Assembly (NCBI RefSeq): GCF_000802205.1
Contig: NZ_CP012850.1
Location: forward strand, 1,860,001-1,924,000
Length of the DNA: 64,000 bases
From: Candidatus Nitrosocosmicus oleophilus
GTDB lineage: Archaea > Thermoproteota > Nitrososphaeria > Nitrososphaerales > Nitrososphaeraceae
Direction: 5' to 3'
The notes under the pieces were generated by a model. It made no database searches, was not told where the DNA came from, and saw only the letters and a program-made list of their open reading frames with translations. Positions 1-8,861 of this stretch are shown here, one piece after another (the first letter of the stretch is position 1; every line of letters starts with the position of its first letter). Both the position numbers and the translations under genes were made by a program.

Positions 1-169
1 TTCTGTCAGGGTCAAGTTGTGGCAGCTTGACATCGGCAGAATCATTAACCGTAGAACTAAATACCATATTATTTGTTGACAAGGGGGATTGAAACAGGAT
101 AGAGAAGAAAAGAATTGTCAATGACGAATTTAATAATAAATTCTTACAGCTTGGCATAACTACTTTCAT
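1..169 (-). CDS. exported protein, truncated at window edge
   Basis: Only the first 56 codons lie in the window; the gene runs off the left edge. From an ATG at 169 the product has a short basic start (MKVVMPSCKN), a hydrophobic stretch of about 20 residues, and then a polar Ser/Asn-rich region, which reads as a signal peptide followed by the mature part of an exported protein. A TATA-like box lies about 28 nt upstream, so the start is well supported. Nothing in the visible part identifies a family. Confidence 0.6.
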   Translation of the reverse strand, partial: MKVVMPSCKNLLLNSSLTILFFSILFQSPLSTNNMVFSSTVNDSADVKLPQLDPDR

Positions 170-497
170 CACAGATAAAATTCTACACGGTGTATATTAT
201 ATCAATTTTACCTTTATCCTATTTTAATAATGCTCTATTCAAAGCGTGAACTGAAGAACGATAAACCCTAGCGACGACGGGTGAAAGTTTACTTGATAGT
301 TCTATCCTTCATGCCAGGCGCCATTTTTACGTAATGTCTCTTGGGGTTGACCTCATAGCAAATCTAACAAACCAAATAATTTTTCAGATTAGATATTGTA
401 TAACGGTAACAAAGGCAGAAAAACGACAGACTCCTATCTTGGTTTATTATCAATTTTTTCTAGGTTAAGTTTACGTCATCATTTTTTCAAAAACCGA
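170..497. other. gene-free stretch
   Basis: Apart from the TATA box at 192-203 I see no coding or RNA signal here. It separates the divergent edge gene from the tail of the small gene at 498-851. Confidence 0.5.
192..203 (-). promoter_or_regulatory. TATA box for the exported protein
   Basis: On the minus strand the AT-only stretch GATATAATATAC is centred about 28 nt before the ATG at 169. This spacing fits an archaeal TATA box that drives a nearly leaderless transcript. Confidence 0.45.
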
Positions 498-851
498 TTA
501 TCTATTCTGATAATTCTCTTCTAGCTCAAAATACTTTTTTTTCAAACTCTCATATTCAGTGGGTTGTATGTCTGGAGCATTCATATACAAGTAATTTTTC
601 ACAGATTGATTGTTCCTAAGATTTTTCCAGTTTGAAAGGAATTTCTTTATAAAATCATCAATAACCTCCTTGTTGGTTAATCCAGTTGAATCAATTTTAA
701 GACTCTCATTGATAAAACATATCTCTTCTTTATTGTCGCCGCTTATGTATTCGATAGGGATAGGTTTAAATTTTTTTCCTTCGACCTTATTTGGAATTAT
801 TACTGCGATGTAAGGTTTTTTTTCAAATTCTAATCTCTTTTTTTCACCCAT
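498..851 (-). CDS. small hypothetical protein, 117 aa
   Basis: I do not recognise a family. The ATG at 851 (MGEKKRLEFEKK) is preferred over one 14 codons upstream because the upstream extension is hydrophobic and low-complexity, while a T-rich TATA-like stretch lies about 25 nt before 851. The product is charged and soluble, with an N-terminal half that looks beta-rich (KPYIAVIIPNKVEGKKF) and a C-terminal half of amphipathic helices ending in a Glu/Lys-rich segment. It has no Cys pairs, no membrane segment and no catalytic motif. It sits alone just upstream of the tRNA-Ala gene, outside the integrated segment. Confidence 0.55.
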   Translation of the reverse strand: MGEKKRLEFEKKPYIAVIIPNKVEGKKFKPIPIEYISGDNKEEICFINESLKIDSTGLTNKEVIDDFIKKFLSNWKNLRNNQSVKNYLYMNAPDIQPTEYESLKKKYFELEENYQNR

Positions 852-1041
852 TATGCATATTAGTGCATAAAAATTAAAAATTAATTGGAACAAAAAAAAT
901 AATAGACAATTTATGCAAGTTTTGCCGTTTGATTCATACCGTTTTCCGATATTAGTGAAAACTATTTCAGAAATTCATCAACGGAAATGACTCTCATCTC
1001 AACAAATATTAATGCGTCACAAAAATTAATGTAAATAGTAG

Positions 1042-1115
1042 GGGCCGATCGTCTAGCCTGGTAGGATACGGCATTGGCATTGCCGAGGTCGTGGGTTCGA
1101 ATCCCACTCGGTCCA
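1042..1115 (+). tRNA. tRNA-Ala (anticodon GGC)
   Basis: A full cloverleaf can be drawn. The acceptor stem GGGCCGA pairs with TCGGTCC. It includes the G3-U70 wobble pair that is the identity element for alanyl-tRNA synthetase. The anticodon stem CGGCA/TGCCG closes the 7-nt loop TTGGCAT with anticodon GGC. The T arm is GTGGG-TTCGAAT-CCCAC, and the discriminator base is A. There is no intron and CCA is not encoded, as is common in archaea. The 3' end doubles as the left attachment site of an integrated segment: its last 18 bases are repeated exactly at 8862. Confidence 0.95.
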
Positions 1116-1117
1116 TA
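1098..1117 (+). repeat. attL: 20-bp direct repeat at tRNA 3' end
   Basis: The sequence CGAATCCCACTCGGTCCATA covers part of the T loop, the 3' side of the T stem and the acceptor stem of tRNA-Ala, plus two bases beyond it. An identical copy lies at 8862-8881 in the same orientation. Tyrosine recombinases of archaeal integrative elements typically use this part of a tRNA gene and leave the tRNA intact on one side. Confidence 0.85.
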
Positions 1118-1240
1118 TCATTTCTGTATGGATTTATGGTTCCTTCTCCATTACAATGGTATCCTCAATGCAGATATCACCAATTGAAAATCAGCAAAAT
1201 TTTCACGTACATATAGATCCATATTCAAAGTTTATGTAGT

Positions 1241-1250
1241 CTTAAATACT
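1241..1250 (+). promoter_or_regulatory. TATA box for the MFS gene
   Basis: CTTAAATACT is centred about 26 nt before the TTG start at 1272. This spacing predicts a leaderless transcript beginning at or next to the start codon and supports the TTG choice. Confidence 0.5.
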
Positions 1251-1271
1251 TGCACGTGATGATAATGCCAA

Positions 1272-2804
1272 TTGTCTGCAACTGCTGATCCCGGATCTCC
1301 TCCTACAGAACAAATATCATTTAATGCGTGGAAAACGCTTTTATTATTGGCCAGTACTATTGTGATGTTTCTCTTTCTCAATACTGCCATGGCACCGGCT
1401 ATTCCGGTTATAGCTGAGGATTTTCAAATTTCCGAAGCTCTTTCATCCTGGGTGATGACAGCATACATGGTGTCAGGAGCTGTTATGACAGTGGTAATGG
1501 GAAGGTTGTCAGACCTTGTTGGAGCCAAGAAAATGCTAATGATTATGATGACATGTTTTACTGTAGGAACTATCTTGGCACCATTTGCTAATGACATATC
1601 AACCCTCATTGCCATTAGAGCACTTCAGGGAATAGCAATAGCTAGTACTCCGATTTCAACTAAATTAATAAGAGACCAGTTCCCTAAGAGCAAATTTCCA
1701 ATCGGCATGAGTATATATCTTGCCGCCTATTCTGGTGGCATGGCGCTAGGGGCCGTGTTAGGACCCGTAGTAGCTGCAAACGCAGGTTGGCAGGCTAATT
1801 TCTACTTCTGCGCTCCTATTGCAGTAGTTTTGTTACTTGCATGCTGGAAGTTCATTCACGTCGATGAAAGTAAGAAGATACACGAGCATGATCATGTTGA
1901 CACAGCTTCAAATGATATTCCTACTAAGGCTCAGAAGCAGACTGGAAAACAACGTATAGACTTTATAGGTATTATAACTATGGCTGTGACACTCGTCAGT
2001 TTTCTCATAGCAATAACATATAGTGGATCAATGGCCACTAATCCAATAGCGTTTGTAGTTCCTCTCGCCATAGGTGCTATCTTTCTTATGCTTTTCCTAA
2101 TTGTGGAAAAGCGAGTAAAATATCCGTTGGTTAACTTGAAATTAGTTTTTCATCCAGTTATTTTTGTTGGAAACATCACAATGTTAATGTTCGGTATTTT
2201 ACAGTATTTCGTTATTACAGGCATACCGGCGTTGGGATCTGCTCCTTCCCCATCAGGGTTAGGTCTAGAACCAGAAAATGTGGGATTTCTACAGTTGGCT
2301 TTTGGTCTATCAATGATGATCTTTGGGCCAATTTTCGGGTTGATTATAGCAAAAAGAAGAGGACTCAATACGAAGTTATTGGTACCTGGTATTGTAATTG
2401 CCGCTGTTTCATTTTTGTTGCTTTTGTTATTCCATTCCTCATCACAAGCTATTAATGGTGCACTCTTCATATTTGGTATCGCTGGAGCACTATTACCAAC
2501 CACATTTATTAACACGATTATAGCATTTTCACCTAAAGAATTTACTGGAATTTCCTCAGCTGTTACTAATATGATGAGAATTGTAGGAGGTGCAATAGGT
2601 CCAGTGATCACAACTGTAATTCTAACATCTGTTACGGTCTCTATTACCGTTGATAATGTTGAGGGAAGTTATCCAAGTCCAGTTGCATTTAACATTGTCT
2701 TTGGGATTGGGCTTGTAATGGCAATTGTATCTGTGGTCCTAGCTCTCAGGATGAAACACCTTGCTACTAAGATGACGCCGTTAACAACCAAAGACATCAC
2801 GTGA
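1272..2804 (+). CDS. MFS transporter, DHA2-like, 14 TM
   Basis: This is a proton-coupled drug or metabolite exporter of the major facilitator superfamily, in the inner membrane. The 510-residue length and about 14 hydrophobic segments fit the 14-TM DHA2 group. The loop between TM2 and TM3 carries motif A (GRLSDLVGAKK, about residues 77-87). A TM4 motif (RALQGIA) and a TM5 Gly-rich stretch (GMALGAVLGPVV) follow. The loop near residues 197-211 is rich in His and Asp (HEHDH), a possible metal-binding patch. The TTG start is set by the TATA box at 1241, and the nearby ATG at 1265 is out of frame. The gene is clearly related to the one at 16959-18479 but lies inside the tRNA-bounded island. The substrate is unknown. 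Confidence 0.85.
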   Translation: MSATADPGSPPTEQISFNAWKTLLLLASTIVMFLFLNTAMAPAIPVIAEDFQISEALSSWVMTAYMVSGAVMTVVMGRLSDLVGAKKMLMIMMTCFTVGTILAPFANDISTLIAIRALQGIAIASTPISTKLIRDQFPKSKFPIGMSIYLAAYSGGMALGAVLGPVVAANAGWQANFYFCAPIAVVLLLACWKFIHVDESKKIHEHDHVDTASNDIPTKAQKQTGKQRIDFIGIITMAVTLVSFLIAITYSGSMATNPIAFVVPLAIGAIFLMLFLIVEKRVKYPLVNLKLVFHPVIFVGNITMLMFGILQYFVITGIPALGSAPSPSGLGLEPENVGFLQLAFGLSMMIFGPIFGLIIAKRRGLNTKLLVPGIVIAAVSFLLLLLFHSSSQAINGALFIFGIAGALLPTTFINTIIAFSPKEFTGISSAVTNMMRIVGGAIGPVITTVILTSVTVSITVDNVEGSYPSPVAFNIVFGIGLVMAIVSVVLALRMKHLATKMTPLTTKDIT

Positions 2805-2898
2805 AGTCTCTGGAGTCTCACAACAATCTCCAATGCCATTAAAGATTCAGATAGCTAATAGGCGTGTTACAAACTTTAGGCGTACACCAACTTCCTGT

Positions 2899-3465
2899 TT
2901 AAGATGAAGAGATAGTTCTTGTAAATCGTTCTTTACCAGATATTCCCGATACCATCATCTCTATTCCGCTTATTAGAAATGCAATAGAGATCATAATAGC
3001 GAATAGAACCAACCCAAAAGACACTGGTTGTGCTATCACCAGAATAGACACTGTAACACAGAGAACTCCTACGCCTATACTAAAAGCTCTCGACGAACCT
3101 AAAGACTTGAATGTTATACCCTGTATTATCCTCGCAATACCATTTATGAGTAAGGCGATTGCAGCCAAAACAACTAAAACCGCTGATGTGAATACGGGGA
3201 ATTGCATAAGTACAACAGAAAAGGCTATCACCAGCAGACCAATTCCAATATTAGCGTAGCGTGATCCTTTGGAAGATGTAGGCATAGCAATCCCAACAGC
3301 TATCCTTTCAATTCCGATGATCAGCAAAACCACCGAAAGAATCAAAATAATTGTCAATATTGCAGGACCAATGTATGCTAAAATAACGAGGGATAACAAT
3401 ATGCATATTCCGCCTAATACGATCTGAAGCATTCTAAGCCAAGGCTGAGACTCGGAAGTTTGCAA
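2899..3465 (-). CDS. HdeD/DUF308 family membrane protein
   Basis: The 188-residue protein consists almost entirely of six hydrophobic helices arranged as three similar hairpins, each ending in a pattern like LLINGIARIIQGI or LISGIEMMVSGI. That is the hallmark of the HdeD/DUF308 family, whose bacterial namesake is tied to acid resistance; the molecular role is unclear. It converges on the MFS gene with a gap of about 95 bp and has no cytoplasmic domain. Two relatives occur in this window: a free-standing copy at 27898-28452 and the N-terminal part of the glycosidase fusion at 24489-26840. Confidence 0.8.
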   Translation of the reverse strand: MQTSESQPWLRMLQIVLGGICILLSLVILAYIGPAILTIILILSVVLLIIGIERIAVGIAMPTSSKGSRYANIGIGLLVIAFSVVLMQFPVFTSAVLVVLAAIALLINGIARIIQGITFKSLGSSRAFSIGVGVLCVTVSILVIAQPVSFGLVLFAIMISIAFLISGIEMMVSGISGKERFTRTISSS

Positions 3466-4696
3466 TATATTAACTGTTTTTAGGCGACCTTTATAAGGTT
3501 ACACTTAGTTGTTCAATATATGGTTTGATGCAAAAATAACAAAATTGCATAAGCAAAATGGGAATAAAAATTGTAAAGATGATTGTATCTTTAATGACTC
3601 CACGTTCTTCTAATGTGATCTCCAAGGCTAGACTAATGAATTATGCAGCACAAGACAACACTTTCTAATGGAAGTCTTTATGTAACGTGCTCTTGAAGCC
3701 CGCGCTTGATGCAGTCGCCGGCGACCACTGCAACATCAACCTCTGAGGACTGGGTTGTCATGGAAACCCCTTTGCGCTCAACCAGTTACTGCACTGGGCA
3801 ACTATCCGCTATGTCATAATATTCATTACAATTCTTCCAGAGCAGTGTATCTGAATTTACAACAACGTAAGCGGGTACGACGTGTGTCTAACAAAGATGG
3901 TTCCTTTAAAATTGACGAATATAAATATGGATACGTTGTAAGCATTAAGAAGATGGACTGCTCTAGGATTTCAAACTAAGTTTTGTTAATTTCTCATATC
4001 GAGTATTCGTTTATCGTAATATTCTGGTAGAGGTTATTAGTAAAGGATAGAGAAGTATGTGATATAGAGCGATTAAAATTGCATTCGTGTATCATCTAAG
4101 TAAATTACCATTAGAGAGATTTATATTTCAGGTATTTCTGAAGAGTTGGAGTAGATGGGGGATGGTTCCTTCAGATTAAATTCTTGTTATTCTTAATCAC
4201 CTTCGCAAATTTTTTCATTAATCTACTAACCTATCAAAATCTACTTTTTTAACCAAAAAATATATCAAATCTAAGAAAAATTGTGAAATTCTGGTTGAAT
4301 TAAAGATTAATCAAAAAAGGGCTTATAGTTCGAGAGCTGTTATCACCTACTTTCCTATTGTTGCATTTAGAATGAAAATAGTTATCTCGTTTGGATGTGA
4401 TACATGACGTATGGTAAGACTGACGTAGTGATAGAGGGGTTATATTCATTCGTTCTGCATACGTCTGTTGAACATCTGGGGAATCATTGATCGGACTCAG
4501 ATATCTGATACTGTGTTGGTATTTCTTTCAAGATGTGGGGGCTGATTCCTAAATATCTTTGATTTGACCCCATTGCAAGAATGGTTAGAATTATCAAAAT
4601 AATTTAAACATGGACATCGAAATTTATCAAACAGCACAAAAAAAAGAGTGGTGAGAACGTACCACCATTATGAGGTTGTTTGAAGTAGTGGATTGG
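3466..4696. other. gene-poor stretch inside the island
   Basis: No convincing gene is present in 1.2 kb. A GC-richer patch at about 3678-3990 keeps short coding-like frames: a 27-codon minus-strand frame at 3678-3761 (MTTQSSEVDVAVVAGDC...) and a 74-codon plus-strand frame at 3755-3979 that lacks any recognisable domain. A perfect 12-bp palindrome GTCGCCGGCGAC lies at 3714-3725. These look like scraps of former genes. The rest (4000-4696) is AT-rich with no signal that I can name. Confidence 0.45.
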
Positions 4697-5748
4697 TCAG
4701 TGTAGATATGGCAATATTGTATTGTTGAGTGGTGGCATCAGACCAATTTGTTGTAACAAGGTCATTCTGTCGTAAAAGATCTTACCTGCCTTTACCTTTC
4801 CTGCGCTGTCCCAGTCAAGAACTTCAACTGCATCAAGTTAGAATTTGTTACCAGTAGCAGGAGTGCCTTCATAAGACTGATCATTTGTGCCATATATGGT
4901 AACCTTTGAGAAGGTTTGGTCGCCGGATAGGTAATACTGGTAGTTGGCTATCTTTGCATCACTAGACATATTTGATGGCTTGGTAACTCCTCTGGTGTTA
5001 TCAGGATTTGGCCTGTTGCTTGATCTGCATATTGAATTTTAGGTATTATGTATGGTAATACTGCAGATAAGTCTAGCTCACTCCATTTCTAATGTAACCA
5101 ATTATGACGTTGTCTGAGATCGTCTGATGGGGCTGCTGTTGGGCCCGGAGGTAGAGTCTCAGGTGGAGCTGATGCCATACGTGTTGGTACTGGGGTATCA
5201 GGGACTGTCCGGTTGGCCTTACCAAGTTGATCTAGGAAACCCAACCTATCATAATATATATCCCCACCAATGACTCTCTCACTATCATCCCATAGGATGA
5301 ACTCGGCAAGTGGTACTTCAAACGTGTTGCCGGTAGCCGGGCCGACAATTGAAACGTCGTTTGTGGCATTCATTATACCATTCATTAGAATCATATCGTT
5401 GGTATTTTCTTTGATGTATTGACGGTCTACCAACTTTGCATCGCTAGAGAAATTCCAAACAGAACTTGCATAGGTTTTCATCTGTGGTATGGTGTAGACA
5501 TGATGTCCCGTAGGATGATCTACATAGTAGAATATTGACTCAAAGAACGGAAGAAACGCGGAAATATTCTGGGCATTCTACAATTCGTGTGACCAATTGT
5601 AAATTCCAATAAGACTACCTGGGGCCTCCATATCTGTTACGTTAGGCATATAGGTAGTAGGCGGAGAGGTTGTTGCGTAAACTGTCATAGTTTGCAATAA
5701 TAATAAACTTGCAATGACTGTACTAACAATAACTTTGGATAAGATCAT
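4697..5748 (-). pseudogene. exported tandem SnoaL/NTF2-like protein, broken
   Basis: Reading the minus strand from an ATG at 5748 gives a signal peptide (MILSKVIVSTVIAS...) and then two related SnoaL/NTF2-like domains. The first spans about 5650-5180 and the second about 5105-4700. The two align along their length: the NWSHEL / KWSELD entry, FSSDAKLVDRQYI / MSSDAKIANYQYY, the shared PATGN turn, and the closing signature IYYDRLGFLDQLG / IFYDRMTLLQQIG. At least four lesions are visible: TAG at 5578-5580, TAG at 5089-5091, a frameshift near 4961-4980 and TAA at 4838-4840. A Pro-rich linker separates the domains. Known: SnoaL/NTF2 folds serve as small-molecule cyclases or binding domains. Inferred: a once-exported two-domain protein, now dead. 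The 130-residue open frame at 5089-5481 is only a piece of it. Confidence 0.75.
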
Positions 5749-6389
5749 GAGTAGTTGACAATAGCCATTGTATATAAAGGGACCTAAAGGAATCTATATT
5801 AAAATCATCTCCAAAAATATACAAACCTCATATTTACTAATATTCTCAGCTTGACAACCTAATCCATTTGAACCTGATCCTGTTCTACGGAACTAAATAA
5901 ATGACTAGTGAATCGGCGTTCTATACCAAACTTTCCATGATTTACTTTGATCTGAGCCGTGCGATTTGACTTATTCTTTTTTTATAAGATCGAGGCTACT
6001 GATTTGGGCGCCCTTAAAAGCAGTTTTAAGCAAGATAAACACCATTTTGACTCTTTTTGGCCTAACGGATACAGGTCAAGGAAACCAAAGATTGAGGCTT
6101 CTCATTAAAACTTTTTTCTAAAATAGGAGGCTTTAAGACAAGTTATAGAACCGATATCGACACTCCTCCCTCCGGTCCCGTACCTAGAATAATCATTTAG
6201 TTCCAGGTCACTTTTACAGTGAAATATTTCTTTTTTTAACGCCCGGATTGTAATACTTGTCATAATTCTGGGATTTTCCAAAGATTCTGGTCATGATTTA
6301 ACATTTACTTTGGTCTTTTGTATCTATGGTCAAAAAATGGCAAAATCACACAACCGTTATATATCCATTACTATAAATGAGTATTAGTA
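5749..6389. other. intergenic, upstream of the MCO operon
   Basis: No gene is seen. The left side holds the promoter of the broken exported protein and the right end holds the TATA box of the oxidase operon (6356-6364). Runs such as TTTTTGGCC and several T tracts are present but nothing forms a recognisable element. Confidence 0.45.
6356..6364 (+). promoter_or_regulatory. TATA box of the sORF-MCO operon
   Basis: GTTATATAT is centred about 29 nt before the ATG of the small frame at 6390 and 135 nt before the oxidase ATG. Transcription is therefore predicted to begin at or next to the small frame. Confidence 0.5.
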
Positions 6390-6494
6390 ATGAGACAGAT
6401 TAGAAAAACCTACTTTATTCATAAACAGAACAATGTAGAATTTGAACTTATAAGAAATAATTCGGAAATATCAAAACAAGGTGGATGTAATTAA
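6390..6494 (+). CDS. 34-aa leader ORF upstream of multicopper oxidase
   Basis: An ATG placed where a leaderless transcript from the TATA box at 6356 would start opens a 34-codon frame (MRQIRKTYFIHKQNNVEF..., ending QGGCN). Its TAA directly abuts the ATG of the oxidase, with no intervening base. The peptide is basic at its N-terminus and has one Cys next to the C-terminus. A ribosome-binding sequence AGGTGG, 10 nt before the oxidase ATG, lies inside its last codons, so translation of the two frames is probably coupled. No homologue is recognised. It could be a metal- or translation-sensing leader peptide, or simply a short cistron. Confidence 0.45.
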   Translation: MRQIRKTYFIHKQNNVEFELIRNNSEISKQGGCN

Positions 6495-8006
6495 ATGATC
6501 CACCGAATAGGATCCTCCGTTAATACCTTTGGATTGTTATCCACCTTTTCCATCTCCATGTTTGTTTTGATAATGATGTTTGCATTTGATCATTCGAATC
6601 TTAATGCTTTCGCTCAAAATCAATCCTTGCCTTTTTCTGATATTTATAGCGACCAAGTGTTAGGAAAAATAAATGATAAAGATCATTTGGCTGAAATGAA
6701 CTTTTCAAAGCCTGTAGACGTATACAGTAAAGACGGAGTTTTGAAAACTACACTGGTTGCAGATTATAAGATAGGTAAAGTGGACAACAAGACAACCACT
6801 GCAATGGTATACAATGGTTCTCTCGTGGGGCCCGCTTTCCATGTTTATCCTGGAGACAGAGTGGAGATTGATTTGGTAAACAATCTCAGAGAGTCTACCA
6901 ACCTCCATTTCCATGGACTTCATGTGTCTCCTGGAAATACATCTGATAATATATTTCTGGATGTTCAGCCTGGCAAAACGCTGCACTATATTCTAGATAT
7001 TCCAAAAGATCATGAACCGGGCACGAATTGGTATCATTCACATTTGCATATGCTTTCTTATGGACAAGTTTCGGGAGGCCTGTCTGGGTTGTTCATTATT
7101 GAAGGTTTAGAAGAGTTATTGCCAGAGCCATTACAGAATATCACACATCAAACCATTGCCATAAAGGATTTTCCATTTGACAATCTATGGGTAACTACGC
7201 ATGATTTGAGTAACACAATGTCAGGCCATGAAAGCCTAACCGTTAACGGGGAAGTCAATCCTACCATCAACATTACATCAGGCGAGACCCAGTTATGGCG
7301 CCTGGCCAACATCGGTTCTGAGAATGAATATATAATTAAACTCCCAGGCAATACATTCCATGTTATCGCAGAAGATGGAAGCCCGGTTTGGGAGGTGTGG
7401 AATAATGATAGTCTTTTCTTTCCCTCTGGTAAACGGTTTGATGTATTGGTGACTGCCAACGGTAGCGGGTTTCTTCCATTAGGAGTTCCTCCTAACCCCT
7501 TTACTGCACCGTATGATTCACATGTTGCGACTGTGAATATACAAGGTAACCAAACCAATGAAAAACCTGCCGATATCCTTCCAACAAGCTTAATTCCAAG
7601 GAGTGACCTCAGTAATGCCACCATCGCTGAACATAGAGTCCTTAATTTCTCATCAAACGATAGAGATTATATCTACAAGATAAATAACAAAACATTTGAT
7701 GTCAACAGAACAGACTTTAAACCTAAACTTGGAACTGTAGAGGAGTGGAAGTTAGTAAACCTTGATAAAATCTCATCTGGCAACATTCATCCGTTTCATA
7801 TTCATATAAATGATTTTCAGGTAATGTCAGTTAATGGTCAGCCTTATAACGCACACGGATTACAAGATACAGTTATGATTCCAACTGAAGGCGATGTGGT
7901 CATTCGAATCCCATTTGATGATTTTGTGGGAAAATCTGTCTTTCACTGCCACCTGATGTTTCATGGAGACTTTGGCATGATGGGGATCTTTGAGGTCGTT
8001 AAATAG
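6495..8006 (+). CDS. secreted multicopper oxidase (laccase-like)
   Basis: This exported three-cupredoxin-domain multicopper oxidase couples one-electron oxidation of a substrate to reduction of oxygen to water. The signal peptide covers about residues 1-41 (ending NAFAQN). All four copper motifs are intact: HFHGLH (138-143), HSHLH (181-185), HPFHIH (432-437), and HCHLMFHGDFGM (484-495), which gives the type 1 Cys485, His490 and axial Met495. The 503-residue length is normal. The ATG is preceded by AGGTGG and directly abuts the stop of a 34-codon leader frame. A small Cys-containing exported protein follows 28 bp downstream, probably in the same operon. Possible substrates are Cu(I), Mn(II), phenolics or nitrogen oxides; the sequence does not decide. 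Confidence 0.93.
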   Translation: MIHRIGSSVNTFGLLSTFSISMFVLIMMFAFDHSNLNAFAQNQSLPFSDIYSDQVLGKINDKDHLAEMNFSKPVDVYSKDGVLKTTLVADYKIGKVDNKTTTAMVYNGSLVGPAFHVYPGDRVEIDLVNNLRESTNLHFHGLHVSPGNTSDNIFLDVQPGKTLHYILDIPKDHEPGTNWYHSHLHMLSYGQVSGGLSGLFIIEGLEELLPEPLQNITHQTIAIKDFPFDNLWVTTHDLSNTMSGHESLTVNGEVNPTINITSGETQLWRLANIGSENEYIIKLPGNTFHVIAEDGSPVWEVWNNDSLFFPSGKRFDVLVTANGSGFLPLGVPPNPFTAPYDSHVATVNIQGNQTNEKPADILPTSLIPRSDLSNATIAEHRVLNFSSNDRDYIYKINNKTFDVNRTDFKPKLGTVEEWKLVNLDKISSGNIHPFHIHINDFQVMSVNGQPYNAHGLQDTVMIPTEGDVVIRIPFDDFVGKSVFHCHLMFHGDFGMMGIFEVVK

Positions 8007-8034
8007 GTGATGATGTGATTTGGAGATAAGTAAA

Positions 8035-8703
8035 ATGTTAAAGACAGATATATCCCAAAAAGGAAAAACAGTGGCTTTGTTCGTAATGCTAGTCTTCGCC
8101 ATAGCTGGACTCACAGCAGTAACATCTCTTTCAAATTCGTCTGTGGCAGCACAAGGCCCAGTAAATCTTTCAGATCCGTCTGTGGTAGCGGAATTATCTG
8201 GATTGAACAAACATCCCAATTTAACCCCCGGTAATGTTTCAAAATCGTCTGTGGAAGCACAAACCCAAGATTCCGACCCAAATGATTGTTTCAGGACAAA
8301 CAATAACTTAGATACTTGTCCTATGCATTCACACTTCAAAGGCCTCAGTAACTCCACAACGGATTGTTTCAAGATAGTTGGAGAAGGGAAGGTAAGCACC
8401 GGCGATGCTCAAAACTACACAAACAGTGTACAGAGCTTTTTCTCCTTACTAGCTGCAAACAATAAACTAACATCAATAAATGAAAATATAGCTGAAGGCA
8501 GCGGTCCAATTACTAATATGAAGGGTATATGGGATTTAATGGGAAATGAGGTCATGACTCGAAATGACAGACAAATGGTATTGGACGAAATTGATAGCAT
8601 CTTGGCAGCCGCCCAACCCGGGTTTACCCAAATACAACAGGATGGGCTAAATTTCTGTTTCACAGATGAAACCGATGCTTTAGGCGCTTCACCTAACTAT
8701 TAG
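8035..8703 (+). CDS. exported Cys-containing protein, MCO operon partner
   Basis: No family is recognised. The ATG at 8035 follows a GGAG-type ribosome site with 7-9 nt spacing and gives 222 residues; a TTG at 8020 would add five. A basic N-terminus and a hydrophobic segment (VALFVMLVFAIAGL) form a signal peptide or anchor. The next region carries three imperfect copies of a short unit around SSV(A/V/E)A, also visible in DNA (TCGTCTGTGG and CCGTCTGTGG), at about 8138, 8176 and 8250. The mature part has four Cys (in FRTNN, DTCPMHSH, TTDCFKI and LNFCFTD contexts) and a Met/His cluster, CPMHSH, that could bind copper. Its position directly behind the oxidase suggests an accessory or electron-transfer role; this is inference. 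Confidence 0.75.
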   Translation: MLKTDISQKGKTVALFVMLVFAIAGLTAVTSLSNSSVAAQGPVNLSDPSVVAELSGLNKHPNLTPGNVSKSSVEAQTQDSDPNDCFRTNNNLDTCPMHSHFKGLSNSTTDCFKIVGEGKVSTGDAQNYTNSVQSFFSLLAANNKLTSINENIAEGSGPITNMKGIWDLMGNEVMTRNDRQMVLDEIDSILAAAQPGFTQIQQDGLNFCFTDETDALGASPNY

Positions 8704-8861
8704 GTCCATAATCTTTTTCTTTAGGCAAGAAAATAGTCTGTAAGATTATCCCTTTTCATTTATTCATTTTTGTTTAGCAAACCTCTAGACACTTAGAGAG
8801 ACTGACCACAGAACTTTCCTGAACTATTAATATACCTTATAATTCCATGTCATTTTTGCCG

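Noticed and set aside
1265-1288. ATG at 1265 as the MFS start
   Set aside because: It is out of frame and reaches a TGA after seven codons; the in-frame TTG at 1272 fits the TATA box.
3714-3725. 12-bp palindrome as a replication or integration site
   Set aside because: It lies inside a coding-like patch and is a single occurrence, so chance is sufficient.
3755-3979. 74-codon plus-strand frame with basic middle
   Set aside because: No family, no ribosome or TATA signal, and it overlaps a minus-strand frame that looks equally coding. Kept only as part of the island scrap.
5089-5481. 130-residue open frame as an independent gene
   Set aside because: The homology extends on both sides through stop codons, so it is a piece of the broken tandem SnoaL gene.
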